64,000 nucleotides of DNA from positions 36,140,310-36,204,309 of the forward strand of contig NC_065544.1 in NCBI RefSeq assembly GCF_932294415.1, in the 5' to 3' direction. A model generated the notes under the pieces. The model had not been told where the DNA came from. It did no database searches and was given only the letters and a program-made list of their open reading frames with translations. The stretch comes from Quercus robur (taxonomy: Eukaryota > Streptophyta > Magnoliopsida > Fagales > Fagaceae). The position numbers were made by a program, and so were the translations under genes. This document shows, piece after piece, positions 1 through 10,314 of this stretch. The stretch's first letter is position 1. Each line of letters starts with the position of its first letter.

Positions 1-535
1 GTACTACAATGCAAAATGAAAGAATCAAGAATCAAGGAATCTGTCATGTGCTGTGGGAGTGCCCTTTTGCTAGGAATGCCTGGTCAATGGCAAGTAGACG
101 AATTCAGAAGTGTTCGAACAGTATATCAGATTTCTTTGAATTGTTTCAAACTATGATAACTAGGCTGAACCAGCAGGAACTTGAGTCTTGGGCAGTTATC
201 GTGTGGGCTGTTTGGAATGCACGAAACAAATTTTACTTCGAAAAGACTCAACTTCAACCAAGGCACATCTATGACTATGATGGTGCTTTGGGTCTCTTAA
301 CAGATTACCAGCACCTCATAGCAGCACAAACAACTTGCGAATACTCTGTTTTATTGTGTATTTCACTACTGCATATTTTTTTTCTTACTCGTGGCCTCTG
401 TTTTATTGATTACTGACCTGTGCATTATTTTTCGGGGGTCCACTGTGTATGCTTTATAGTCCAGCTTGTAAAATTTTGCTATCTTAATAAAGCTTTCTAT
501 CTTTGATCTCAAAAAAAAATAAAAAATAAAAAAAA
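1..535 (+). mobile_element. LINE (L1-type) 3' end fragment
   Basis: An open frame at 9-416 encodes a piece with the pattern of the reverse-transcriptase zinc-binding region and the following linker of plant LINEs: CHVLWECPFARNAW near the start, then WAVIVWAVWNARNKF. The frame ends at a stop at 414-416. A polyadenylation signal aataaa lies at about 487-492, followed by an A-rich tail at about 511-535. The 5' part lies outside the window or was lost. The RNase H domain that normally follows is not evident, so the copy is degenerate. A host gene is unlikely given the poly(A) end and the similar fragments at 45.1-45.5 and 61.8-63.0 kb. Confidence 0.7.
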
Positions 536-2849
536 ACCCTTCTCTTTCTCAAATTCTTAGAGGCTAATCACCTAAAAATCAACCAACTTACCCTTACTTA
601 GTGCATTTGGTGTAGTATACATTATCTTGCATAAAAATGGACTCCACAAATGGAATCCAAAAATTTATGAGGCATAAATACATTAGATGTACAAGACAAT
701 TTCTCAATATTTGCAAGAACTTGATTTGAATAAACCAATCTCTAAAACAAGATGTGCAAAAGTAAAGAGAAAAATAGGTTCAACAACATTTTTGCGCCTC
801 TTTTCTATTATAGTTATTTATAAAATGAACTTGTACAACTAGAAAAGAAATTTATCAATACTATGCTGATATAAACAAAAGTGCCCCCCACCCCCAAAAA
901 AAAAAAAGAACTTATACGATTAAAGAATACAAAAGAGTTCAATTTCAAGAAAACAAAAATTTTTCCATGCTCCCCCATCTAAGGTTCAGATTGACCTCAT
1001 CATTGTCTTATATAATTAAATCTTAGTGTTCTAATTTGGGCTTCAACTCCAGCAACTTTATTTTTTTCTATCACCATTGCTTCAGCTTCAGCTTAGCCTT
1101 GAGCCCTCAACCTTCATTCATGGTGTAACTACAAATATTCTAATTTGGACTTCGATGCTAATTATCTCTACAAGTAAAAATTCATGATTATTAGTAATTA
1201 AAAAAAAAATGGCACGTGGTCGTTGTTAGGGGGATGCTCATGATTATCTCAGCTTCATTGGGCAGAAAGGATGCTAGGATCAGAAGGACAAAAAAAACTG
1301 ACTAGTGACAAAAAATGACTGAAATGTAATCAAAATCATCTACCTTTCCTATAAATGAAGTTCCAAGAAATCATATGAGCATTTATAATTCTTTCATAAA
1401 TAACAATATCATCTTAAGTTCCACCAATAACAAGGTTAGATATTATTAAGCACCTATGATTCCATGAAAATGGTGATTACAACTTAAATTTGGCATCAAG
1501 GTTTTGCAATTGAGCATCTATTTCATTGAATCAAAAACAGTAATTGAGCACCAATTTCAAAATGTCATTCCCCTTCATTGAAGCACAAATAACAATTGAG
1601 CACCAATTTGGCAATTTCAAAATAACAATTGAGCAACAATTTGAGCACCAAGTTGTAGTACAATAGCCCTTGCACCTTTTACAGAAACAACATAGCAATT
1701 AATCAAGTAAACATCAGAATTCATTACCACCAACTATTGAACCATGCACCACACCTTCAAACTACCTTCATCAGCAAACTCAACAAAGGCAAAACAAATT
1801 ATGGAATTGGGGTCATCACATTTACAACAGTCAACAACCTTCACACAAAAAAAATGAACTTCTTCGAGACCAAAATTTCAATTACCATATCAGCAAAGAA
1901 TTTATTTTAAAATTGACAACCATAGCAGCAAGTTGTTTGCCAAGCAAAGAAAGAAGCTTTATGTTTCTACATGTGAAACTACAACAAAAATCCAACTGTA
2001 ATCTAATCCAAAAAAAACATTTAAAAAAATAATAATAAAAAACCCCTTTACAATGTATTATACATTTTGTTGATAGATAATAGTATGAGAACAAAGAAAT
2101 CTTCATCTTCATTGAGACATTTCATCAAACATGTACAGGTTTCCTTTCTACACTAACTTACGGGTTAGGGTTTTTCTTACAAATGAAATTTCGGGGAAAA
2201 ATGGCACAAAAGGAAACTGAAAAGGAGAGAAAATAAAAAAAATCTTCTTGCAATGTTGGGTGTTGGAAAGAGAAGATTTTGGGGGTCTGAAAAAGAACAG
2301 ATCAACACAACCCCTAAATTTGACAAATAATTTCCTTCGCTTTCCCAGCAACCAAATTAGGCTTATTGAAAAAAAAAATCATTAAAAATGACAGAAATAG
2401 GTAGAAACCAAAAAAAAAAAAACTTACTGGAAGTGCCAGGGATGTCAGCATCGAGTGGAAGGAAAGGGCAACCAAACGGTGGTGATGATGAACAAGGAAA
2501 TCCAAGAGAGAGAGGGGAAGGGGGTGAAAAAACCAGGGATGTCGGCTTGTTTTTTTTTTTTTTTCCTCTGTCAGCAACCTGTGGAGGTGGAACAATGGTG
2601 GAGTAGCAATGGAGGAGGAGATAGAGAGAGAAACATAGGTTTAGAATGGAGAGAGAAACACAAACAGAGACAGAGTCGGACATCAAATTTTGATGAGGTG
2701 TTGAGATAGGATTAGAAGCTAATAAATGAGAGTAATTAATGAGATTCTAATAAAAATATTTATAATAATGAGGGTTTTTTTTTAACCATTGGATCTACTT
2801 AAATCTAATGGTTTAAAAAAGGTGTAACTTGAACCCATCTTTCTCTCTC
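536..2849. other. Intergenic, no gene supported
   Basis: AT-rich DNA with many A-runs and short open frames that show no family resemblance. Around 1480-1660 there is a loose repeat of 'ttgagcacca' phrases. 2480-2690 is purine-rich (GA-rich). The stretch just before 2850 is a short (TC)n run that directly abuts the pararetroviral insertion. Confidence 0.5.
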
Positions 2850-2850
2850 T

Positions 2851-3114
2851 CTGGCCGGTTGTAAGTGTGGTTGTGTTCTTTGTCTCTTGTCTGTGTCTAC
2901 CCGAACGTTTGATATTCTGTTGTTGTGTTCCCTTCTTACCGTCATTGGCGCCACCCTAGTTGTAAAGTGAATTCCTAGGACCTAGCTGTAAGGCCCGTTT
3001 GAGCCAAGAGAGGGCGTGTAGGGCATGAGAGGTATGAGGTTGATTGGGGTATGTGTTACGAAATGCAACGGTTGTGAGAAAAACATGATAACTGAGTGTT
3101 GAACCTAGGATAGT
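2851..3114 (+). promoter_or_regulatory. Viral leader of element 1
   Basis: Noncoding leader between the primer-binding-site side of the genome and the ORF1 start. It is almost base-for-base the same as 10051-10314 of element 2, with only a few substitutions. Such identity in noncoding sequence suggests either shared control signals between two genome components or a recent common origin. The left end lacks the first 20 or so bases of the primer-binding site that are present at 10030-10050. Confidence 0.6.
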
Positions 3115-6100
3115 ATGGATAAGTTGTGGAGATCCAACTCCTCTATCAGCTCCAGGACTAGTTGTCCTCCTGATATTGTAAATGAAGAAGATCACACTAT
3201 TGATGATAATGAGATGATTCCTGATTTTCGTAAATGGACTATTCCTAAAGTTGATACTAAAACTATTTATAAAACTAGTTTTGTTGAAAGTACTTTTCAT
3301 TCTGCTTATAAAGCTAGAACTGTTGAACAAATTTTCTCTATTTCGAAAGTTCATGAAAAATGTTGCTTATTCACTAAAAAGAATATTAATGACTTCCTTG
3401 CTGCTAAAAAATTCTATTATTTGCATATTGGTATGGTTCAAGTTGCTATTAAACCACTTACCCGCAAGGGCATTAATGCTTCTGTTCTTATGTGTTTAAG
3501 AGATGCTAGATTTAAGATTTTTAAAGATAGCATTCTTGGAATGATCACTGCTTCTTTGTACGATGGTCCTGTTTATTTTAACTGTTATCCTGATCTTACT
3601 CTTGCTTTGGATGATCCTAATATTGTTAAAGCTTTAACTTTGAATATTGCATCATCTGGATATTACATGGAAGAGGGTAGTAAGCCTTTTGCTTTGATCT
3701 ATCGCATTTATTACAAACTAATGGGTACTCAAATGAATCCTTGTGCTTTAATGCCTAGAGAACCTTCAGGTAAAACCATGTTAATTCAATGTTCAACTCC
3801 TGATGCTAAAATCCAAGTTCCAAAAATGATTCAATGGCAAGATATTAACCTTCCTAAGGATTGGTTGTTAAAACAAGAAACCCCTCCTACTAAACCCATT
3901 TTTGATGAGCTTGATCTCACCCATATTCAACAATATCTTGATGGTACTGTTAAAATAAGTTTTCAAAACAATCCACCTTTGAGAATCAACGAAGGAAGAC
4001 ATTCCTTTGCTGGATCTGAAAGTATTTCAAAAAGAGATCGCGAGATCGATGAATTTTTGAAAAAGAAATTGGAAACATCCTCTGATTTAAAGCTAAAAGG
4101 TATTTCAAGTGATAAATCCCAATTTAGCTCTGTTTACTATTCAACTAAACCTGAAACTTCCACTCCATTTAGTAAAACTGCTAATGAAGATGAGGAAGAT
4201 ACTGTTTCTCTTACTCCATCTGATTTTGAATCTCCTATTGAAACTCCTCCTGTTTACCAAAATCAATTAAGAGTTTTGACTATTTTAAATGATGATTTTG
4301 AAATTGATTGGGATTCTCTGTACAATGAGTTTATGCTTGCTTCAAACAAAACCAAGAGAAAATATTTCCAAGATAATTTTGCTCAGTCTGATAAAGACCA
4401 TGCTAAAGGAAAATGGTTGGAAATGATGAATCAATTGAAAAAACATATTTTGTTTTTTGATTTTCTCGAAAACCATTATGTTCCAAATAATGAGGTTTCA
4501 AAACAACATTTATACGTGATAAAGAAATCAAATTTTGTTAAGATTGATAAAACCATTGTTAGGTCTAGTCATCCTCCTCTTGATTCAATTTTGATAACTA
4601 CTAAGAAAGATGAAGTGACAAAAGAGGAAGTGAAGGCCTCTCCTTTCAAAATTGCTGATGATCAAACTCCTATTGTTAGCCTTATTGAACAAAATAATTT
4701 TACTAATCAATCTTTGCATATTATTGGTCAACAGCTTGACCGTATTGAAGAAAAATTTGTTGAAAAATCTGTTTCTACTTCTGAAAAATCTGTTACTGTT
4801 AAAACTGAGAAACCTTTGATTGATTTACCCAGTCAAAGAGAAAAAGTTATGTTTAAAACCTCTCAGTCCAAGACTCTTGAAATTGTTGACAAAATGCTTT
4901 CTGATCTAAAGATTAAATCTGAGGGTACTAGTACTTCTACAAGAACTCCAACTGCTCTCACTATTTCCAAAAAAGAAATTATTTCTGATGAAAATACAGA
5001 TTCTGACACTGTTTCTTCTGTTTCTTCTGTTCCTGCAAAAAGAATCTTTGATAATGATTTCCCAGAAATTAAAAGATTTGTTGGAAACTCCAAACCCATG
5101 TCTTTTACAAAAAATTGGTATCCAAAACCGACTCCTCCTGATATGCAGTTTGAAGAGAGATCTTTTCAAACACAGTTTTCTGTCTCTGCTGATAAACTCT
5201 ATGAATGGAATATTGATGGTTTGTCTGAACAGGAAATCATTAATAAAATGAGCCACATGTCTATGGTTGGTATTGCTTATCAAAACAACCATAATCTTGA
5301 TCAACCTGAAATTGTTAACTTGCTTCTTACTGGTTTTTCTGGTACTCTTCGTGGATGGTGGGATTCTTACATCACTGAAGAATCCAAAGAGTCTATTAAA
5401 CATGCTGTTAAAAAGAATGAAGAAGGTTTGCCTATTTTTGATGAAAGTATTGGTCGTGGTATTCCTGATGGTGTTAATACCTTGATCTATACCATTCTCA
5501 AACATTTTGTTGGTACTCCATCCAATATTTCTTCCCGTGTTTCTGATTATCTAAATAATTTGAGTTGTCCAACTATGTCTGATTACAGATGGTATCAAGA
5601 TGTTTTTACTTCCAGGGTGATGCTCAGGAAAGATTGCCATAAGCCTTATTGGAAAGAAAAGTTTATTGACGGTCTGCCTCCTATCTTTGCTCATAAGGTA
5701 AAACAAGAATTAATGGGTAAAAATGATTCTATTGATTATGATAATTTAACTTATGGTGATATGTTCAGTACTATTAAAAAACTTGGTATTAATATGTGCA
5801 ATGATGAAAAATTGTTAAAACACCAATTAAAGAATAAAAGAAAAGCTAAATATGAAATGAGAAATTTTTTTGAACAATATGGTCTGCCTCCTATTGCTCT
5901 TTCTAGGCAGAAAAGTAAAAAACATGATAAAAGCCATAAAAAATACAGAAATACTTTCAAACCTAATAATTTCTATGCTAAGAAGAAAAATGTTTCTAAA
6001 AAACATGTTAACCAAAACCCAAGTAAAGGTAAATGCTTTAACTGTGGTAAACCGGGACATTTTAGTAAAGATTGTAAAGAAAAACCTGGTAAGTTAAAAA

Positions 6101-7302
6101 ACAAGTTCAACATGTTAAACATTGATGATAATGTGCAAGAAGAATTATTTAGAATCCTTGAATCAAACAGTCCGTCTGATTCTTTGGAAGATGATTTTTC
6201 TTCTTCATCTGATTCCTGCTATCAATCTGCTGATGATTCTTCTGATTCTCCTAATATTAAAATTGGTTGTAGAGATTCCTGTTGCAATGTTATTAATACT
6301 CTCACCAAAAGTGAAGAAGATGAAAAACTGATAATTCAGCTAATAAATCAAATTCAAAACCCTGAACTCCAGAAAGATTATTTGGACAGATTTAAGAAAA
6401 ACTTGATAAGAGATGAAATTAGTAAAAAACCAAATTCGACCATAAGTTTTGAAGAAACTTTGGAAAGATTTAATAAAAAGAAATCTAAAGATTTAACTGT
6501 TAATGATCTCCAAAATGAAATTCATATTGTTAAACAAGAAATAAATGAATTAAAACATGAATTTAAAAGCATGAAAAGTGATAATCATAATCTCAAACAA
6601 GAATTAACAATGCTAAAACTTGATAAAGATCTTAATAAATCCAGTAATGAACAAAATGAGCACAGTGATGGAAATGATTCCAGTCAACAGGCTCTTCTTC
6701 CTGATAAAGGTACTCCTGATACTTTCACTAATCCCCAACTTGCTTTTGTTAATAAATTATCTCCTCCAAAATGGTTTACAAAAGTTAAAATTGTTGTTTC
6801 CCCTGATTATCATTTCACTGTTATTGCTATGATTGATTCTGGTGCAGATATGAACTGTATCCAAGAAGGATTAATTCCCTCAAAATATTTTGAGAAATCT
6901 ACTGAAAGATTGGTTTCTGCTAATGGTTCTCAAATGAAAATTAAGTATGAATTAAATAATGCTCAGGTGTGCCATGATGATGTTTGTTTCAAGATTCCTT
7001 CTGTTCTTGTAAAAAATATGACTGATAAAGTGATTCTTGGTCTGCCATTTATTAACTCTTTGTATCCCTTTCTTGTTGAACATGATGGAATTACTACTGA
7101 TCCATTTGGACAGAAAGTAAAATTCAAATTTGCTTCAAAGTTTGAAATTGATATTGATAATCTGTCTTATAAGAAAGACTCTCCCATGAATGACCTTGTT
7201 CAAGAACTGATAATGAATTCTGATGATTATAAAGGTGATTTTCATAACACTAAAATGTTAAAACCTATCCATTATCCTAACAATATTAATGATTCTTTGT
7301 AG
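3115..7302 (+). CDS. Pararetroviral polyprotein: movement protein, coat protein, zinc knuckle, aspartic protease (no RT)
   Basis: 1395 residues, uninterrupted. Residues about 1-280 form a 30K-type movement protein, with a conserved Asp near residue 130 (in LRDARF) and a Gly-rich core after it; this class forms tubules through plasmodesmata. Residues about 650-930 match the caulimovirid coat core (GFSGTLRGWWD near 740; KDCHKPYWKEKFIDGLPP further on). A CCHC zinc knuckle, CFNCGKPGHFSKDC, lies at 974-987 after a Lys-rich stretch and before a Ser/Asp-rich acidic stretch. A coiled-coil-like Lys/Glu-rich segment follows at about 1120-1180. A retropepsin-type protease has its active site MIDSGAD at 1239-1245. 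The protein ends about 60 residues after the protease fold, with an unrelated tail and no RT or RNase H. The ATG at 3115 is shared with element 2. Acidic and basic linkers are longer than in element 2. The lack of RT, with all else open, argues for a genuine RT-less component rather than random decay. Confidence 0.85.
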   Translation: MDKLWRSNSSISSRTSCPPDIVNEEDHTIDDNEMIPDFRKWTIPKVDTKTIYKTSFVESTFHSAYKARTVEQIFSISKVHEKCCLFTKKNINDFLAAKKFYYLHIGMVQVAIKPLTRKGINASVLMCLRDARFKIFKDSILGMITASLYDGPVYFNCYPDLTLALDDPNIVKALTLNIASSGYYMEEGSKPFALIYRIYYKLMGTQMNPCALMPREPSGKTMLIQCSTPDAKIQVPKMIQWQDINLPKDWLLKQETPPTKPIFDELDLTHIQQYLDGTVKISFQNNPPLRINEGRHSFAGSESISKRDREIDEFLKKKLETSSDLKLKGISSDKSQFSSVYYSTKPETSTPFSKTANEDEEDTVSLTPSDFESPIETPPVYQNQLRVLTILNDDFEIDWDSLYNEFMLASNKTKRKYFQDNFAQSDKDHAKGKWLEMMNQLKKHILFFDFLENHYVPNNEVSKQHLYVIKKSNFVKIDKTIVRSSHPPLDSILITTKKDEVTKEEVKASPFKIADDQTPIVSLIEQNNFTNQSLHIIGQQLDRIEEKFVEKSVSTSEKSVTVKTEKPLIDLPSQREKVMFKTSQSKTLEIVDKMLSDLKIKSEGTSTSTRTPTALTISKKEIISDENTDSDTVSSVSSVPAKRIFDNDFPEIKRFVGNSKPMSFTKNWYPKPTPPDMQFEERSFQTQFSVSADKLYEWNIDGLSEQEIINKMSHMSMVGIAYQNNHNLDQPEIVNLLLTGFSGTLRGWWDSYITEESKESIKHAVKKNEEGLPIFDESIGRGIPDGVNTLIYTILKHFVGTPSNISSRVSDYLNNLSCPTMSDYRWYQDVFTSRVMLRKDCHKPYWKEKFIDGLPPIFAHKVKQELMGKNDSIDYDNLTYGDMFSTIKKLGINMCNDEKLLKHQLKNKRKAKYEMRNFFEQYGLPPIALSRQKSKKHDKSHKKYRNTFKPNNFYAKKKNVSKKHVNQNPSKGKCFNCGKPGHFSKDCKEKPGKLKNKFNMLNIDDNVQEELFRILESNSPSDSLEDDFSSSSDSCYQSADDSSDSPNIKIGCRDSCCNVINTLTKSEEDEKLIIQLINQIQNPELQKDYLDRFKKNLIRDEISKKPNSTISFEETLERFNKKKSKDLTVNDLQNEIHIVKQEINELKHEFKSMKSDNHNLKQELTMLKLDKDLNKSSNEQNEHSDGNDSSQQALLPDKGTPDTFTNPQLAFVNKLSPPKWFTKVKIVVSPDYHFTVIAMIDSGADMNCIQEGLIPSKYFEKSTERLVSANGSQMKIKYELNNAQVCHDDVCFKIPSVLVKNMTDKVILGLPFINSLYPFLVEHDGITTDPFGQKVKFKFASKFEIDIDNLSYKKDSPMNDLVQELIMNSDDYKGDFHNTKMLKPIHYPNNINDSL

Positions 7303-7330
7303 GAATCGGATAATGATACGTGGATAAATA

Positions 7331-7383
7331 CCACTAATAAGTGGGATAATAATAATATTCATATTTATACCACTAGTAAGTGG
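7331..7383 (+). promoter_or_regulatory. Twin short hairpins between ORF1 and ORF2 of element 1
   Basis: The 87-base gap between the two ORFs contains two near-identical interrupted palindromes, ccactaataagtgg at 7331-7344 and ccactagtaagtgg at 7370-7383. The second ends a few bases before the ORF2 start codon. They could act in translation of the second ORF, but that is only inference from position. Confidence 0.4.
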
Positions 7384-7389
7384 ATTATC

Positions 7390-8907
7390 ATGGAGGGAAA
7401 AAACAAGGGAAAAGCTCCTGCGCATGACTATTCCCAAAGCAAAAGGTTCCCAGCGGGACGACCTTTTAAAATGCATGAAGGCGTATCTTCTGGTGTAAAA
7501 CCCAGTGGATCAACATCCCTTCAAGGAGATGTCCCGGCAGAGGTGACATACTCCAATGGTGATATATTAATTGCTTTACAAGAAGTCTTGTCAAAAAATT
7601 TACAATTCCACAATGGTACCTACTCAGAGTTACCAGATTCTATTAAATTCATTCTTGATAACCTTCAGTTTGCTTTTACCAAAAACCACAGTAATGTCTT
7701 TCATAAAACCCTTAGAGCCCTTGAAATCCACCTTGTTAACCTTACTGCTCAAAATGAGATTTATATGAGCCATTATAGTAACCTTATTCCAAATAATGAC
7801 CTTGCTTCAAATATTGACTTTGTTCCAGGATATAACCTTGTTTCAGAAAATGAGGCTCTTGTGAGCCGTCTCAAAACCTACATTAGTCAACTCTTTGGCA
7901 AAGAGGAAATCCATTCGATGGATACAAAGACTATAATGGGCACTGATTATGCTAGATTGAGTCTTAAGACCCAATCCATGTTAAGAAGTGCTGTTGCCAA
8001 CTTGCCTTCAGATTTACAATCTCGTATTCTGGATAGCAAGGCTATGTTTCGGTCTTTTGACCTATGGTCCAAATATTTCAGAAAACTTGTTACTGCTACT
8101 ATTCCTGACCCTAATGAAATAGACGAAGGTGATAATGTCTTTATTCAGCTTGAATGGGAAGACCACTTTGGGAGCAGTCTCAGAGTATATGAAAAGAAAC
8201 ATCCATTTCCTGGTCTCCTTATTAATTTTGATACTGGTTCATATTTCACTGATGAAGATTCAGATGATAGTGATGATGAGGATCCTAATTCTAGCTGGCT
8301 TTCCCAAATGTTTGAATATGGCTTTGTTAGGTTTGTAAAATTGACAAGTCATAAACAGGCTAGCCAACTTCCACAGATCATTCAGAATGCTATTAAAGGG
8401 TTTGAAAACTCTTCCACTAGATCTTTTGTTACCATCAGATGCTGGAGCACTCTACCAAAATGGGAGACAAATAACTGGATGAATGTTAAACCCTCAAAGC
8501 ATCTCATCCTCATTAATGGCTATAATCACCAAGGGCCATGGTTCGAGGGAAATTCTCAGTTGTCCCTTAAAACCACTCTTGCAAAATGCTGGAGAAATTA
8601 TTTTAATAATCAAATTCGTGAAGTTGCTCATAATCTATGGAAAAATTACCATTTCATAGGAAGCACAGGTAGAATTGCTGTTTTTGGCCCCAAACCCTAT
8701 GCTGATGCCTTTGTTCACCTACAGACAAAAGATCATCCTAATCTAAACAGTCTCCTCATCCCAGGAAAAACTCCAAAGCTTGAGCCAATTTTATATTGTG
8801 GATTATGTAATAAGTATGCTATTTACCATGATCATATATGTGATTCTCCACAAGGTCCTTTTGATCCCTTTGATGGTTATCCCTCCGATGCTCCCTCTAC
8901 TGATTGA
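7390..8907 (+). CDS. Pararetroviral ORF2 of element 1, unknown function
   Basis: 505 residues, uninterrupted, starting 87 bases after the ORF1 stop. I do not recognise the family. The N-terminus is basic and Pro/Ser/Gly-rich (residues 1-50). The middle is mixed, with many aromatic residues. There is an acidic patch at about 280-300 (DEDSDDSDDEDP). Near the C-terminus, CGLCNKYAIYHDHIC has spacing that could bind a metal (C-x2-C ... H-x-H-x-C). No reverse transcriptase, RNase H, protease or transactivator motif is visible. It occupies the place held by RT and RNase H in element 2 and shows no obvious similarity to the element 2 ORF2. Caulimovirid second ORFs often encode accessory proteins. The open frame over 1.5 kb indicates that it was under selection until recently. 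Confidence 0.75.
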   Translation: MEGKNKGKAPAHDYSQSKRFPAGRPFKMHEGVSSGVKPSGSTSLQGDVPAEVTYSNGDILIALQEVLSKNLQFHNGTYSELPDSIKFILDNLQFAFTKNHSNVFHKTLRALEIHLVNLTAQNEIYMSHYSNLIPNNDLASNIDFVPGYNLVSENEALVSRLKTYISQLFGKEEIHSMDTKTIMGTDYARLSLKTQSMLRSAVANLPSDLQSRILDSKAMFRSFDLWSKYFRKLVTATIPDPNEIDEGDNVFIQLEWEDHFGSSLRVYEKKHPFPGLLINFDTGSYFTDEDSDDSDDEDPNSSWLSQMFEYGFVRFVKLTSHKQASQLPQIIQNAIKGFENSSTRSFVTIRCWSTLPKWETNNWMNVKPSKHLILINGYNHQGPWFEGNSQLSLKTTLAKCWRNYFNNQIREVAHNLWKNYHFIGSTGRIAVFGPKPYADAFVHLQTKDHPNLNSLLIPGKTPKLEPILYCGLCNKYAIYHDHICDSPQGPFDPFDGYPSDAPSTD

Positions 8908-8942
8908 TGAGGTCACTACTATTTCTAGACTAGTGTTACTTT

Positions 8943-9137
8943 ATTTGTCTGGCTTGCACAACAGCCAAAATATTTTATTGTCATTCACAAATATGTTGCG
9001 GAAAATCCGAAACTAACTCGTGATATTCCGGATTTTGCGGAAGATTTTGATTCCCCTATTTGTCTAGCCTGCACAACGGCCACTATTTGTCTAGCCTGCA
9101 CAACGGCCACTATTTCTCTAGCCTACACAACGGCCAC
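8943..9137 (+). repeat. Repeated motif in viral 3' noncoding region
   Basis: A phrase of the type tttgtctagcctgcacaacg, followed by gccac, occurs about four times: near 8943, 9057, 9084 and 9112. The last three are in tight tandem with a period just under 30 bases. Element 2 has a single copy near 16311. Sharing across the two elements points to a control function; the copy-number difference shows local expansion. Confidence 0.65.
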
Positions 9138-9370
9138 ATCTATTACAATATTCAAAATTGAAAGACACAAGCCATGATGGTTGTGAAGATATGATGTTTC
9201 CTTTTGACCAACCATGCCACCTTTGGAGTCTTTTTAGAAAAGAATGAAGCATCCAAGTGCTTGGTGGAAGACGTGCATGCTTTCCTTTTGTCTTTTGCCA
9301 TGATAATCCTGACATGTTGGACCAAATGAAAGCCAAAAGCTCAGGAGTTTTTATTTCAAAAAGTGGAAAA

Positions 9371-9465
9371 AACACTGTTCACTGATTACTGTTCACTAAT
9401 TACTGTTCACGGATTACTGTTCACAGATCACTGTTCACTTTTACTGTTCATGACACTGTTCACTC
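9371..9465 (+). repeat. Tandem 'actgttcac' repeats upstream of the viral promoter
   Basis: About seven copies of a degenerate unit built on actgttcac, with spacers such as tgatt or taatt, lie directly upstream of the TATA-like box at 9479. Element 2 has a more degenerate set (ttcactgttaactttcact) at about 16545-16590. The position suggests a promoter enhancer array; this is inference. Confidence 0.6.
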
Positions 9466-9478
9466 CGAAAATTTTGCC

Positions 9479-9486
9479 TATTTAAG
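9479..9486 (+). promoter_or_regulatory. Probable TATA box of the viral promoter, element 1
   Basis: tatttaag lies in front of a G-run and a block (about 9490-10037) that is nearly identical in element 2. In caulimovirids the pregenomic RNA promoter sits in this intergenic region upstream of the primer-binding site. Transcription would begin near 9510. No experimental support is visible. Confidence 0.5.
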
Positions 9487-10029
9487 GGGGGTTGTCCCTT
9501 AAATTTTAGGGCTTCTCAAGTCAAGTTTGGTTTCTGATTTCCTTTCCCTTAGAACTAGCCTTCTTAGAGAAAGAACTCACCCTACTTCTACTACTCATCC
9601 TTGTTTACTACAAACTTTGTAATCCTACAAACCTTGTAACTAGGACTAGTTCAAGCTTTGTACTTGTTAACCCATAACTGTTGAGATCTTGTATTGACTA
9701 CTACTACTGTAAGTATTTATCCTACTTTCAATAACAAGTATTTTCAGTTCTATGTTCATTTCTTTACTTATTGCTACCACCACCTTGGACGGATTACCGC
9801 CATACCGGATGGTTCTAAATTGCTTTCATTTATTTTGAAATATTGTTCTTATTTACTTTAAATTATTTTGATATACTGCTTGGCTGGTTCTACCGCCTTA
9901 ATATTGTTCTTACATTCAAGTCATTTACTTTAAAGCTATTTACTTTCAAGCTCTTTACATTATTTCCATTTACAATACATCTGTGCTTCCTTCTCCTTCT
10001 CTTCATTTGTGCGTCCCCTTCCCCCTTTA

Positions 10030-10043
10030 TGGTATCAGAGCCA
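10030..10043 (+). promoter_or_regulatory. Minus-strand primer-binding site (initiator tRNA-Met)
   Basis: tggtatcagagcca is complementary to the 3' end of plant initiator methionine tRNA, the standard primer of caulimovirids. It marks the genome origin and here joins element 1 to element 2. At the outer ends of the whole insertion this site is lost (left) or reduced to its first few bases (right, near 17153-17158). Confidence 0.85.
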
Positions 10044-10314
10044 CTCTTTTCTGGCCGGTTGTAAGTGTGGTTGTGTTCTTTGTCTCTTGTCTGTGTCTAC
10101 CCGAACGCTTGATATTCCGTTGTTGTGTTCCCTTCTTACCGTCGTTGGCGCCACCCTAGTTGTAAAGTGAATTCCTAGGACCTAGCTGTAAGGCCCGTTT
10201 GAGCCAAGAGAGGGCATGTAGGGCATGAGAGGTATGAGGTTGATTGGGGTATGTGTTACGAAATGCAACGGTTGTGAGAAAAACATGATAACTGAGTGTT
10301 GAACCTAGGATAGT

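Larger units (their letters stand above)
2850..10043 (+). mobile_element. Endogenous pararetrovirus element 1 (florendovirus-like, component without reverse transcriptase)
   Basis: One genome-length viral unit of about 7.2 kb. It contains a leader, ORF1 (3115-7302), ORF2 (7390-8907), a 3' noncoding region with promoter, and the primer-binding site that marks the join to element 2. The same sequence starts again 7200 bases later ('ctggccggtt' at 2851 and 10051), which sets the unit length. Both ORFs are open over their full length. ORF1 carries movement protein, coat protein with zinc knuckle and protease, but the homology with element 2 stops soon after the protease, and reverse transcriptase and RNase H are absent. 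No LTRs flank the unit. Placement in Caulimoviridae rests on the domain order, the Met-tRNA primer site and the lack of LTRs. Florendovirus is my inference from the two-ORF layout and the TA microsatellite at the integration site. Confidence 0.8.

Noticed and set aside
2956-3354. 132-codon minus-strand frame repeated at 10156-10554
   Set aside because: It is antisense to the viral leader and movement protein, and its identity in both places only reflects the near-identity of the plus-strand coding sequence.
9843-10064. Plus-strand frame in the viral 3' region, repeated near 16966
   Set aside because: It is Phe/Leu-rich from pyrimidine-rich leader sequence and runs through the primer-binding site; it lies in the viral noncoding control region.
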